Positions 35,452 to 44,151 of a stretch of 64,000 nucleotides of DNA are shown here, one piece after another. The stretch's first letter is position 1; every line of letters begins with the position of its first letter. The DNA is from Alcaligenaceae bacterium (GTDB lineage: Bacteria > Pseudomonadota > Gammaproteobacteria > Burkholderiales > Burkholderiaceae_B). The notes beneath the pieces were generated by a model, which was not told the origin of the DNA, did no database searches, and saw only the letters and a program-made list of their open reading frames with translations. Where the stretch lies: assembly GCA_013416435.1 (NCBI GenBank), contig JACCEN010000004.1:62001-126000 (forward strand). The letters run 5' to 3'. Made by a program: the position numbers and the translations under genes.

Positions 35452-37731
35452 TTATTCCGCGGCAGCGGTGGAGCCGTAGGCGACGCCGACTTTCCGGCCG
35501 CGGGACTGGATCAGGCCCAGCACCACTTGCCAGAAGATGGCGAATGCACCCACGATGAAGACCATGTCGCCGAAGGTGCGGACCCAGCGCAGCGTCTGCA
35601 GGATGGGCTGCTGCATGAACTCCTCGCTACGCGCATACCACATGCCTTCCGTCACGCTGGCGTAGAACTGGATGATGCCGATGGGCAGCAGGCTGGTGGC
35701 GATCATCAGCACCAGGCCGAGGTTCAAGCCCCAGAAACCCGTGCGCATGACTTTTTCATTGAACTGGAAGCCAGGGACCACGTAGCGCAGCACCAGCAAG
35801 GTGAAGCCGATGGCCAGGAAACCGTACACACCGAACAGCGCTGCGTGGGCATGCACGGGCGTGGTATTCAAGCCCTGGATGTAGTACAGCGAGATGGGCG
35901 GGTTGACCATGAAGCCGAACACACCTGCACCCAGCATGTTCCAGAACGCCACGGCAACGAAGCACATCAAGGGCCAGCGCACTGCTTCCATCCAGGGAGC
36001 GCGTGCCTTCAGGCGCCAGTTCTCCCAGGCTTCGTAGCCCAGCACGATCAGGGGCACGACTTCCAGCGCGCTGAAGCTTGCGCCGATGGCCATGACGGGC
36101 GTCGTCGTGCCGGCGAAGTACAGGTGGTGCAAGGTGCCGGGTACGCCGCCGAGCATGAACAGCGATGCCGAAGCCAGGCTAGCGATGGTGGCGCCGCGCT
36201 TGGAGACCAGGCCCATGCTCGAGAAGATGAAGGCCAGTGCCGTCGTGGCGAACACTTCGAAGAAGCCCTCTACCCAAAGGTGGACCACCCACCAGCGCCA
36301 GTACTCCATGATGGTGATGTGCGTGCGTTCGCCATAGAACAGGCCGGTCCCGTAGAACAAACCGATGGCGATGGTGGACGCGGCGAGCAAGGCCAGGAGG
36401 TTCTTGTCGCCTTCCTTCTTGAAGGCGGGCAACATGCCGCGCAGCATCAACACCAGCCAGAAGGCCAGGCCCAGGAACTTGACGATCTGCCAGATGCGGC
36501 CGAGCTCCAGGTATTCATAGCCTTGGTGCCCGAGCCAGAAGTTGAGCGACGCCGGCATGATGTGCTTGATGGCGAGGAAGTTGCCGATGTACGAGCCCAC
36601 GACCAGCACGACCAGGGCCCAGAACAGGACATCGACGCCAAGCTTCTGGTATTTGGGGTCCTTGCCGCCGTTGATGACGGGTGCAAGGAAAAGCCCTGCC
36701 GCGAGAAAGCCCGTGGCAATCCAGAAAAGCGCCGTCTGCAGGTGCCAGGTGCGCGTCAGCGAATACGGGAACCATTGCGAGACATCGATACCGTAGAAAG
36801 TCTGCCCTTCCACCGTATAGTGCGCCGTGAAGCCGCCCAGCAGAACCTGGAAGACGAACAAGGCGACGACCAGGAACAGATACTTGCCCAGCGCGCGCTG
36901 GGAAGGCGTCAAGGCCCCCAGGCTGAGCGGGTCCTCCTTGGGCACGACCGGCTCGGGCTCCTCGCGATGCAGGAATGCCCAGCCCCAGACCAGGAAGGCG
37001 ATGCCGGCCAGCAACACGACCACGCTGGCAATCGACCAGATGACGTTGGACGCCGACGGCTTGTTGTCGATGAGCGGTTCATGCGGCCAGTTGTTGGTGT
37101 AGGTCACATGCGAATTGGGCCGCTCCGTCGCCGCCGCCCAGGCCGTCCAGAAGTAGAAGTTCGTCAGATCGTGACGCCGTTCCGCGCTCGGGAGCGTTCC
37201 TTCCTTCATGGCGAAGTTGGCGCGGGTCTGCTGGAGCTCGGGATCATCGCCGTACAGCTTCTTGTAGTAGTCGGCGGTATGGGCCATGGCCTGCGCGCGC
37301 CGGTCGGTGACCGTGACGACGCCTGTATTCGCGTCCAGCGTATTGCGGCGGTACTCGGTCTTGAGCTGCGCCTGCAGAACGGCCTGCCGGTCGGCGCTCA
37401 ATTGCGCGAACGGCATGCCGTATTCCTGCTGGGCACCCAGATCCAGCCATGCCGTCAGCTCACGGTGCAGCCAGTCCGATGTCCAGTCGGGAGCCTGATA
37501 GGAACCATGGCCCCAAATGGAGCCCACCTGCATGCCGCCGGTGCTTTGCCATGCGGTCTGACCATCCAGAATGCCTTCTTTGGTCATCAACACCTTGTCG
37601 GAGACCGTTACCACCTTTTCCGGAATGGGCGGCACCTGCTTGTAGATTTCGACTCCGCTCCATCCCAGTATGCCGAACGTAATGGCCAGGACCACGCCCA
37701 GCAACCACCATAACTTCTTGTATTCACCCAT
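35452..37731 (-). CDS. norB: Quinol-dependent nitric oxide reductase (qNOR)
   Basis: Single-subunit enzyme reducing NO to N2O with electrons from quinol. An N-terminal extension of about 250 residues (includes GHGSYQAPDWTSDWLHRELT) fused to the heme-copper-type core, as in qNOR/NorZ. Heme and metal ligands are visible in HLWVEGFFEVFATTALAF, GTLHHLYFAGT and HAHAALFGVYGF. 759 residues from the ATG at 37731, which has GGAG upstream; a start at 37752 is less likely. Overlaps the upstream RIC gene by eight bases, so co-translated. Controlled by NorR from the sigma-54 promoter at 38286. Confidence 0.95.
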   Translation of the reverse strand: MGEYKKLWWLLGVVLAITFGILGWSGVEIYKQVPPIPEKVVTVSDKVLMTKEGILDGQTAWQSTGGMQVGSIWGHGSYQAPDWTSDWLHRELTAWLDLGAQQEYGMPFAQLSADRQAVLQAQLKTEYRRNTLDANTGVVTVTDRRAQAMAHTADYYKKLYGDDPELQQTRANFAMKEGTLPSAERRHDLTNFYFWTAWAAATERPNSHVTYTNNWPHEPLIDNKPSASNVIWSIASVVVLLAGIAFLVWGWAFLHREEPEPVVPKEDPLSLGALTPSQRALGKYLFLVVALFVFQVLLGGFTAHYTVEGQTFYGIDVSQWFPYSLTRTWHLQTALFWIATGFLAAGLFLAPVINGGKDPKYQKLGVDVLFWALVVLVVGSYIGNFLAIKHIMPASLNFWLGHQGYEYLELGRIWQIVKFLGLAFWLVLMLRGMLPAFKKEGDKNLLALLAASTIAIGLFYGTGLFYGERTHITIMEYWRWWVVHLWVEGFFEVFATTALAFIFSSMGLVSKRGATIASLASASLFMLGGVPGTLHHLYFAGTTTPVMAIGASFSALEVVPLIVLGYEAWENWRLKARAPWMEAVRWPLMCFVAVAFWNMLGAGVFGFMVNPPISLYYIQGLNTTPVHAHAALFGVYGFLAIGFTLLVLRYVVPGFQFNEKVMRTGFWGLNLGLVLMIATSLLPIGIIQFYASVTEGMWYARSEEFMQQPILQTLRWVRTFGDMVFIVGAFAIFWQVVLGLIQSRGRKVGVAYGSTAAAE

Positions 37732-38245
37732 GATGGGCTCCTTCTCCTGCATTAGAGGCTTTTAAAAACAGCACATTGTTCTCAAGATGAATATGCCGCG
37801 TCAGATCCTTGCGGAACGTATCCAGTTGCCCATACAAGGCCTGCCAGGTATTGCAGGCGTCGGCGGGCAGCGTCAATTGCCGCGTGATGCGGTCGATGGC
37901 TTCGAGCGCGCTGTTGTGCTGGTCGTGCTCGAACAGCATGACGGTGATCGGGCCGCGAGCCTTGGCGCCCATGCCGTTCGCGAGCATGGGAAAAAGCACC
38001 TGCTCTTCTTTCAACATGTGGCTTTCCAGCTCTTGCTGAAGTCCTTCCAGCACATCGGCAAGTCCGGCGGGACAGAGCTCCCGCCCCGCATGCACGTGCT
38101 CAACGCGTCGTGCCAGGCGTATCAGTTCGGGCAACTGCACCCGGTGACGCTCGTGAAAGCGCGTCACCAGATAACTGACCAGCTCGCCCGCGGACGCCTC
38201 GCGCCAGTCGGCGTCGGTAGTCCGCTCCGGCAAAATCGTGTCCAT
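37724..38245 (-). CDS. Hemerythrin-domain RIC/DnrN-like protein
   Basis: Di-iron protein related to YtfE/RIC, which repairs iron-sulfur clusters damaged by NO. The hemerythrin-like ligands are visible: FHERHR near residue 31, HVHAG, ESHMLKEEQVLFP, FEHDQHNSALEAI and RHIHLENNVLF. At 173 residues it lacks the N-terminal ScdA/DUF542 domain (with its CC motif) of YtfE, so it is a short form. First gene of the operon with norB; the ATG at 38245 has AAGGA upstream. Confidence 0.85.
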   Translation of the reverse strand: MDTILPERTTDADWREASAGELVSYLVTRFHERHRVQLPELIRLARRVEHVHAGRELCPAGLADVLEGLQQELESHMLKEEQVLFPMLANGMGAKARGPITVMLFEHDQHNSALEAIDRITRQLTLPADACNTWQALYGQLDTFRKDLTRHIHLENNVLFLKASNAGEGAHHG

Positions 38246-38285
38246 AGTGGCATCATCCTTTTGTTGCTAATGTCGCTGTCGCTTA

Positions 38286-38301
38286 CGCAAAATGCATGCC
38301 A
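38286..38301 (-). promoter_or_regulatory. Sigma-54 promoter of the ric-norB operon
   Basis: On the minus strand TGGCATG, four bases, TTGCG: the GG and GC doublets are 10 bases apart as required for sigma-54 (-24/-12) promoters. It ends about 40 bases before the ATG of the RIC gene. This matches control by the sigma-54 activator NorR encoded next door. Confidence 0.85.
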
Positions 38302-38340
38302 GTTTTTTTATAGGGTTTTCCATGGGGCTTTAATTGGAAT

Positions 38341-38398
38341 GGGTGAAATTCACCATTTCCCATGAGGGTAAATTTCACCCTGAGGGTATAATCCACCC
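38341..38398. promoter_or_regulatory. Three NorR enhancer sites, GGT-N7-ACC
   Basis: GGT and ACC separated by exactly seven bases occur three times: in GGGTGAAATTCACC (38341-38354), GGGTAAATTTCACCC (38366-38380) and GGGTATAATCCACCC (38384-38398). GGT-N7-ACC is the NorR consensus established in Ralstonia eutropha, and three sites upstream of a sigma-54 promoter is the usual layout. The last site includes TATAAT (38387-38392), a possible -10 of norR itself, so NorR could repress its own transcription. Confidence 0.85.
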
Positions 38399-38400
38399 CC

Positions 38401-39981
38401 ATGGACCAACTCTTGCTTGCCGACCTCGTCACCGACCTTCCCAACGCCGTCCGTTTGCAACGCGCGGTACATACTTTGCGCCAGCATTTCATGTGCGACG
38501 CAGTGGGCCTTCTACGTCTCGACGGCGACACACTGAGGCTGGTGGCGGCGGCGGGGCTCGCACACGAAGCCTTGGGCAGGGGATTCGTCGTGGCGCATCA
38601 CCCGCGCTTCGCCACCATCATGTCGCGGCGTGATCCCACCTGGTTCGAGCCGGGCAGCGTCCTGGCCGATCCGTACGATGGCTTGCTGGACGACAAGAAG
38701 GGGGTACCACTGCCCGTGCACGATTGCCTGGGAATCAGCCTGCACATCGAGGGCCGGCCCTGGGGCGCCTTGACGCTCGATGCGCTCAAGACCGGAACCT
38801 TCGACGCCGCCATGCAAACCGAACTCAAGCGCTATGGGCTCATGCTCGAGGCGGCCATACGCGTCAGCGCGCTCGAGAAAGAAAACCGCAGCCTTCGCCA
38901 GTTGGGCAGCACACAAGGCGAGTCCGGCCCGCTTGGCGAGCTTCATGAAATCATTGGTGAAAGCGAAGCCATTTCGCAATTGCTGCATGAACTCGACGTC
39001 GTCGCCGATTCCGATCTTCCAGTCCTGCTGCTGGGTGAAACCGGGGTGGGCAAAGAACTCTTTGCCCGGCGCGTGCATCGACGGTCGCGGCGCTGCCGCA
39101 AGCCCATGATTCACGTCAACTGTGCCGCCCTGCCCGAATCACTGGCCGAAAGCGAACTCTTCGGCCACGTAAAAGGCGCGTTCTCGGGCGCCAATGCCGA
39201 TCGTCCGGGGCGTTTCGAAGCCGCTCAGGGAGGCACCCTCTTTCTGGACGAGGTCGGCGAGTTGCCGCTGGGCGTGCAGGCCAAGCTGCTGCGCACGCTG
39301 CAAAACGGCGAAATCCAGCGCCTGGGGACCGACGACATCATCAAGACCGATGTCCGCATCATCGCGGCCACCAATCGCCAATTGAAGGAAAACACACGGG
39401 CCGGCACGTTTCGCGCCGATCTTTATCACCGGCTTTCGGTGTATCCCGTGCATATCCCGCCCCTGCGCGACCGCGACCGCGACGTGCTCATCCTGGCCGG
39501 TCATTTTCTGGAGTTCAACCGCGCGCGTCTGGGCCTGCGCGGCCTGCGGCTGTCGTATGCCGCGGAACGCGCCCTGCTGGCCTATGCCTGGCCCGGCAAC
39601 GTGCGCGAGCTGGAACACGTGATCAGCCGGGCCGCCCTGAAAATGCTCACCCGCGGCGCCTCGCGCGACCAGATCCTGACACTGGGCCCGGAACTCCTGG
39701 ATGTCGACGCGGGACGGCCAGGTGCGGCGCAAGACCTGTACGAGGCCGAACCGTTCTACGGCGCCGAGGGTGCTTCCGGGCCGACGGGCGAATGGGTCGG
39801 CGGCGCCAGCACCGGCGGCATACAGCCCTTGCGCCAGACATTGGAAAATACGCAGAAGGCCTGCATCCAGCGGGCGCTGGATGCTGCAGGCGGGAACTGG
39901 GCACATGCTGCGCGGATGCTCGACATCGACGCAAGCAATCTACACAAGATAGCCCGCAAGCTGGGGCTGAAAGAATCTTAA
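38401..39981 (+). CDS. norR: NorR, NO-responsive sigma-54 activator
   Basis: Senses NO through iron in an N-terminal GAF domain and activates norB. 526 residues: GAF at about 20-170, AAA+ domain with Walker A GETGVGKE and Walker B GGTLFLDEVGELP, and a Fis-type helix-turn-helix at the C-terminus (GNWAHAARMLDIDASNLHKI). The sigma-54 contact loop reads GAFSGA where most activators have GAFTGA. The ATG at 38401 has no good ribosome site and lies nine bases after TATAAT, which suggests a leaderless transcript. Confidence 0.94.
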   Translation: MDQLLLADLVTDLPNAVRLQRAVHTLRQHFMCDAVGLLRLDGDTLRLVAAAGLAHEALGRGFVVAHHPRFATIMSRRDPTWFEPGSVLADPYDGLLDDKKGVPLPVHDCLGISLHIEGRPWGALTLDALKTGTFDAAMQTELKRYGLMLEAAIRVSALEKENRSLRQLGSTQGESGPLGELHEIIGESEAISQLLHELDVVADSDLPVLLLGETGVGKELFARRVHRRSRRCRKPMIHVNCAALPESLAESELFGHVKGAFSGANADRPGRFEAAQGGTLFLDEVGELPLGVQAKLLRTLQNGEIQRLGTDDIIKTDVRIIAATNRQLKENTRAGTFRADLYHRLSVYPVHIPPLRDRDRDVLILAGHFLEFNRARLGLRGLRLSYAAERALLAYAWPGNVRELEHVISRAALKMLTRGASRDQILTLGPELLDVDAGRPGAAQDLYEAEPFYGAEGASGPTGEWVGGASTGGIQPLRQTLENTQKACIQRALDAAGGNWAHAARMLDIDASNLHKIARKLGLKES

Positions 39982-39992
39982 GGAGTGAAAGA

Positions 39993-40075
39993 GGGGTCAG
40001 ACCCCATGCGGGGTCTGACCCCTTTATATCCAAGCGCCTTCAGCCGGGGTCAGACCCCGCATGGGGTCTGACCCC
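39993..40075. repeat. Palindrome cluster 9 (two copies)
   Basis: Full copies at 39993-40022 (spacer ATGC) and 40046-40075 (spacer GCAT), 23 bases apart, between the convergent norR and tautomerase genes. Confidence 0.95.
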
Positions 40076-40081
40076 CTATCC

Positions 40082-40456
40082 TCAACGCCCCATGGCGCGT
40101 GCGCTTACGCCGCCGGCCATACCCATGTTCGACTTCGGAAAATCCACCAGGCGCACCCGCACTTCGCTTTCCGGCAGATTGGTAGCCCCCGCGCCCACTT
40201 TGCTCAATGCCGCAATCAGCGCATCTTTCTGGGCATGGCTGCGACCCTCGATGAAGTCCACCACGAACATCAGTCCGGGCGTATTGAATTCGCCCGCGTT
40301 CAAGTAGTGGCTGCCGGGAATCGTGTGCAGCATCACCCGCACGCTGGACAGGGGCGCGCCTATGCTTTCCACCACGGCATCGCTGCTGCCCTGAAGCAGC
40401 CTCTTCTTCTGTTCTTCGGAATATCCTTCAGTGGCGGTAATGGTGACGTAGGGCAT
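40082..40456 (-). CDS. 4-oxalocrotonate tautomerase-superfamily protein
   Basis: Probable tautomerase using the N-terminal proline as base. From the ATG at 40456 the protein begins MPYVTITATEGYSEEQKKRL, leaving Pro as residue 1 after Met removal. At 124 residues it is longer than classic 4-OT (about 62) and resembles the double-length members of the superfamily (the cis-CaaD or MSAD type). Conserved stretch PLSSVRVMLHTIPGSHYLNA. Substrate unknown. A start at 40468 would mask the proline. Confidence 0.8.
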   Translation of the reverse strand: MPYVTITATEGYSEEQKKRLLQGSSDAVVESIGAPLSSVRVMLHTIPGSHYLNAGEFNTPGLMFVVDFIEGRSHAQKDALIAALSKVGAGATNLPESEVRVRLVDFPKSNMGMAGGVSARAMGR

Positions 40457-40538
40457 GGCTGTCCTCAATGCAGATCAATGGTGGAGAAAGAAGCCACGAT
40501 TATCGCTGCGCACCGGAATTGCCACAAGCCTGGGTTTT

Positions 40539-40568
40539 GGGGTCAGACCCCGTACGGGGTCTGACCCC
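40539..40568. repeat. Palindrome copy 10
   Basis: Perfect copy with spacer GTAC. It lies between two divergent genes (tautomerase and the ABC exporter), one of only two such placements in the window, about 75 bases upstream of the ABC start. Confidence 0.97.
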
Positions 40569-40644
40569 ATCCCAGCCTGGCGCGCCGGGAACATTTGCCG
40601 CAGAATGCGATCTTTTATGTTTTTACGCGTCGCTCGGAGCACGA

Positions 40645-42459
40645 ATGGACTGGAAGACCGCATTGATGGACAGCGGCATATGGCTGGCAAAAGCTTATGC
40701 GGCAACCATCGCAATCGCTATCGTCACGGTGTGGCTGCTGTCCCGGCACACGGTCTGGGGCCGCCAGTTCAGCGCCTTGGCTGCGGACTATTTTTCGCCG
40801 CGCCGGCATTGGAGGCCGATCGCCACGCTTGCGTTCATTTTGTTCCTTACCCTATGCGCGGTACGGCTGGATGTCCTGTTTTCCGACTGGTACAACACCA
40901 TGTATACCTCGTTGCAGCAGTTGGACGAAGCCGGCTTCTGGATGGCCATGCTGCTGTTCGCGGTATTGGCCTCCGTCCACGTGCTGCGCTCCCTGCTCGA
41001 CTTCTACGTCCAGCAAGCATTCACCATACGCTGGCGCGAGTGGCTTAACGAAAAGCTGCTGAGCCAATGGCTGGACAAGCAAAGCTACTATCGCAGCCAG
41101 TATCTCGACACCGCGGTCGACAACCCCGACCAGCGCATCCAGCAGGACATCACGGTTTTCACCCAGATGACGCTCAGCCTGTCGATGGGTGTGGTGAACG
41201 CCCTGGTTTCCACGGTCGCCTTCACCATCATCCTCTGGAATCTCTCCGGCCCCATCGCCGTCTTCGGCGCTGAAATACCGCGTGCCATGGTATTCCTGGT
41301 ATTTCTCTACGTACTGGTGGCGACGGTTTTCGCCATCAAGATCGGCCGGCCGCTGATTCTGCTGAACTTCCTCAACGAGCGCTTCAACGCGGACTACCGG
41401 TATGCGCTTGTCCGATTGCGCGAATACTCGGAAAGCATCGCCTTCTACGCCGGCGAAAAAGTCGAAGGCGCCCTCTTGCGCAGCCGGTTCGCGCAAGTCA
41501 TCGGCAACGCCTGGGCGATCGTGTACCGATCGCTGAAGTTTCTGGGTTTCAATTTTTCGGTCACGCAGGCCGCCGTCGTCTTCCCCTTGATCATCCAGGC
41601 GCAGCGATTCTTCTCCAAGCAGATCAGCCTGGGAGACCTGATGCAAACCTCGCAAGCGTTCGGGCGATTGCAGGACAACCTGTCCTTCTTCCGGAACGCG
41701 TATGACGACTTTGCAACCTACCGCGCCACGCTGAACCGGCTGAGCGGCTTTACCCGCGCCATCGATGATGCGCATGCGCTTCCCGAGCCGGAGCTGCGGT
41801 CCGAAGGCGGGCGGCTCGCGCTGGAGGGATTGACGGTCAAGACGCCTGGCGGCGATCTGCTGCTGGACAAGCTGCACATGGAGGTCGAACCCGGCAAGCC
41901 TCTGCTCATACGGGGGCCATCCGGCGCGGGCAAGACGACGCTGCTGCGGGCTATTGCCGGCCTATGGCCATACTGCGACGGGACGATCGTCCGGCCCGAG
42001 CGCGACATCCTTTTCCTGTCCCAGAAGCCGTACCTCCCGCTGGGCACTCTGCGCAACGCCTTGTATTATCCGCAGCCTTCGCCGCAAGACGCCGCCGCGA
42101 CGCCACACGGCTCCGGCACACCCGCCGCCGAGGTGCTGAAGCAGGTCCAGCTCGGCCACTTGGTCGGCAAACTGGACGAAGCGGCGGACTGGGCCCGAAT
42201 CCTTTCGCTGGGTGAACAGCAGCGCCTGGCCTTCGGCCGCCTGCTGCTGGCCCGGCCGCTCGCGGCCTTTCTGGATGAAGCCACGTCAGCCATGGACGAA
42301 GGACTGGAAGATGCCATGTACCGGTTGGTGCGGGAACGGCTGCCCGACACGATACTCGTCAGCGTGGGCCATCGCGGCACGCTGCTGAGCCATCATGCCC
42401 AGCAGTTGACCCTGAAGGGGAACAACACCGGCGCCTGGGAGGTCTCCGCCGCTGCCTGA
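40645..42459 (+). CDS. SbmA/BacA/YddA-like ABC transporter (fused TMD-NBD)
   Basis: ABC half-transporter with an SbmA/BacA-type membrane domain joined to its ATPase. 604 residues from the ATG at 40645 with GGAG upstream. Six membrane segments in the first 350 residues with the family stretch RLDVLFSDWYNTMYTSLQQL; ATPase with Walker A GPSGAGKTTLL, signature LSLGEQQRLAFGR and Walker B AAFLDEATSAMD. Similar proteins move peptides, vitamin B12 or fatty acyl compounds; the cargo here is not known. Confidence 0.88.
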   Translation: MDWKTALMDSGIWLAKAYAATIAIAIVTVWLLSRHTVWGRQFSALAADYFSPRRHWRPIATLAFILFLTLCAVRLDVLFSDWYNTMYTSLQQLDEAGFWMAMLLFAVLASVHVLRSLLDFYVQQAFTIRWREWLNEKLLSQWLDKQSYYRSQYLDTAVDNPDQRIQQDITVFTQMTLSLSMGVVNALVSTVAFTIILWNLSGPIAVFGAEIPRAMVFLVFLYVLVATVFAIKIGRPLILLNFLNERFNADYRYALVRLREYSESIAFYAGEKVEGALLRSRFAQVIGNAWAIVYRSLKFLGFNFSVTQAAVVFPLIIQAQRFFSKQISLGDLMQTSQAFGRLQDNLSFFRNAYDDFATYRATLNRLSGFTRAIDDAHALPEPELRSEGGRLALEGLTVKTPGGDLLLDKLHMEVEPGKPLLIRGPSGAGKTTLLRAIAGLWPYCDGTIVRPERDILFLSQKPYLPLGTLRNALYYPQPSPQDAAATPHGSGTPAAEVLKQVQLGHLVGKLDEAADWARILSLGEQQRLAFGRLLLARPLAAFLDEATSAMDEGLEDAMYRLVRERLPDTILVSVGHRGTLLSHHAQQLTLKGNNTGAWEVSAAA

Positions 42460-42511
42460 GGAGCGAAGCTGCTACGATAGCGCCTGCATCCCCAATACAA
42501 CACCCCTGCAT

Positions 42512-42886
42512 ATGAACTATCTACTCATCAAACACCTGCACATGACGGCCGCAGGCCTGAGCATTCTGTTTTTCGTGGTCCGCGCTTTCTGGTCCGTCCA
42601 GGGCTCGACATTGCTGCAGAACCGGCTGGTCAAGACCCTACCCCACGTCATCGATACCGTACTGCTGCTTGCCGGCATGACGCTCGCGGCCATGATCGGC
42701 CCCGAGCAGCCGTGGATACTGGTGAAGATCATTGCCCTGATCGCCTACATCGGCGTGGGTACCATCGCCATCAAACGCGGCAAGACGGCCAAAACGCGCG
42801 CCATCGCGGCGATCATCGCCGTGGCCATCTTCGTCTATATCGTGGGCGTTGCCATGACCAAGAGCGCGCTGTCGTGGTGGGCATGA
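42512..42886 (+). CDS. SirB-family membrane protein
   Basis: Four-helix inner-membrane protein of the SirB2 family, 124 residues. Begins MNYLLIKHLHMTAAGLSILF with membrane segments through to KSALSWWA. Function unknown; family members are often near invasion or regulatory genes in enterics, but the context here does not point to that. Confidence 0.82.
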   Translation: MNYLLIKHLHMTAAGLSILFFVVRAFWSVQGSTLLQNRLVKTLPHVIDTVLLLAGMTLAAMIGPEQPWILVKIIALIAYIGVGTIAIKRGKTAKTRAIAAIIAVAIFVYIVGVAMTKSALSWWA

Positions 42887-42893
42887 CGAGGTA

Positions 42894-42969
42894 GGGGTCA
42901 GACCCCGTACGGGGTCTGACCCCGCGCTATTGTGAAAAAGGGGTCGGACCCCGTACGGGGTCTGACCCC
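42894..42969. repeat. Palindrome cluster 11 (two copies)
   Basis: Copies at 42894-42923 and 42940-42969, both with spacer GTAC. The second has A-to-G in the left arm only, which leaves a G-T (G-U in RNA) pair. Between the convergent SirB and YeiH genes. Confidence 0.95.
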
Positions 42970-42976
42970 AAAAATC

Positions 42977-44053
42977 CTACCAGGCGCCCATCGCTCCCTG
43001 CACCGCCAGGCTGCTTCCTGCGACGGCCACCCATACCCCCAGGCCCAGCAGAATGGGACGGATGCCGACCGTCACCATGCGCCGCAAGTCGGACGACAGG
43101 CCGATGGCGGTCAATGCCACGACGATGAGGAACTGGGCCAGCAGATGCAGGCTGGACGTGATCTCCGGCGGAATGAGTCCGGTCGAACGCAATGCGGCGG
43201 CGACCAGGAACCACAGAATGAACCACGGAAAAATGCGGGCAAGGTTGAAATCGCTGCCGCCCTGCTTCTTCTCGCGCCAGGCGACCAGCAACGCCAGGAC
43301 CAGGCAGATCGGGATGATGAGGGTTGCGCGTGTGAGCTTGACGATCGTGGCGTAGTCGCCCGCCGCCACGCTGTAGCTGTAGCCCGCCGCCACGACCGAC
43401 GAGGTGTCGTTGATGGCGGTACCGGCCCACATGCCGAAGCCCTCGTCCGACATGCCCAGCCAGTGGCCGAGCACCGGGAAAGCCAACACCGCTACGATAT
43501 TGAAGATGAAGATGGTGGAGATCGAGAACGCGACTTCGTGTTCTTCCGGCTTGATGATGGGCGTGACCGCCGCAATGGCCGATCCACCGCAAATAGCCGT
43601 GCCGACGCCGATCAGTGTCTTCAGCTTCGATGGAATACCCAGCCACTTGCCCAGCAACCAGGCGGAAAGAAACGCTACGGCCAAGGTGACCAGCGTGACC
43701 CATAACGATTCCAGGCCGGTCTTTGCGACCTGCTGTATGCTCAAGCCGAAACCCAGGGCAATGATGGACCATTGCAATATTTGCTTCGAAGCGAACTGCA
43801 AGCCGGGCCGGAAGACCGGGCCGACGCCAACCGTATTGCGGATGGCGATTCCCAGCACAATGCCGAACACCGGCCCCCCTATGATGGGCATCCATCGGCC
43901 CAGCATCATCGCGAAAATACCCACGGCCACCGCCAAGGCAAGGCCATAAAGCGGCGAGGGATTGCGAGGCAGGGTATCCTGGCGCTGAGCCGTCGCCGAT
44001 GCGGGCGCGGCCGTGGCCGTGGCCGGAATTGCAGAAGAAGTCGGTGCCGTCAT
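42977..44053 (-). CDS. YeiH-family putative sulfate/sulfite exporter
   Basis: Ten-helix membrane protein of the UPF0324/YeiH family, 358 residues. Typical motifs: MLGRWMPIIGGPVFGIVLGI, GVGTAICGGSAIAAVTPIIK and GFGMWAGTAINDTSSVVAAG. Proposed substrates are sulfite or sulfonate-derived anions. Divergent from a LysR gene, the usual YeiE/YeiH pairing, which supports assignment. Confidence 0.9.
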   Translation of the reverse strand: MTAPTSSAIPATATAAPASATAQRQDTLPRNPSPLYGLALAVAVGIFAMMLGRWMPIIGGPVFGIVLGIAIRNTVGVGPVFRPGLQFASKQILQWSIIALGFGLSIQQVAKTGLESLWVTLVTLAVAFLSAWLLGKWLGIPSKLKTLIGVGTAICGGSAIAAVTPIIKPEEHEVAFSISTIFIFNIVAVLAFPVLGHWLGMSDEGFGMWAGTAINDTSSVVAAGYSYSVAAGDYATIVKLTRATLIIPICLVLALLVAWREKKQGGSDFNLARIFPWFILWFLVAAALRSTGLIPPEITSSLHLLAQFLIVVALTAIGLSSDLRRMVTVGIRPILLGLGVWVAVAGSSLAVQGAMGAW

Positions 44054-44073
44054 GCTTGAAAACCGTATTTAGT

Positions 44074-44090
44074 AATAACTGTGAGTTATT
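44074..44090. promoter_or_regulatory. Candidate LysR operator
   Basis: Perfect dyad AATAACT, GTG, AGTTATT in the 98-base space between yeiH-like and lysR-like genes. Its size and location match LysR-type recognition sites (T-N11-A type). A weaker ATTCG...CGAAT dyad lies at 44130-44149 just before the regulator's ATG. Confidence 0.55.
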
Positions 44091-44151
44091 TTAGAAATCC
44101 GCCTACAATAAATAAATTCATTAATTTTTATTCGACATATAAAACGAATTT

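Noticed and set aside
40468-40644. Upstream extension of the ABC transporter frame
   Set aside because: It reads through palindrome copy 10 and non-membrane sequence; GGAG precedes the ATG at 40645.
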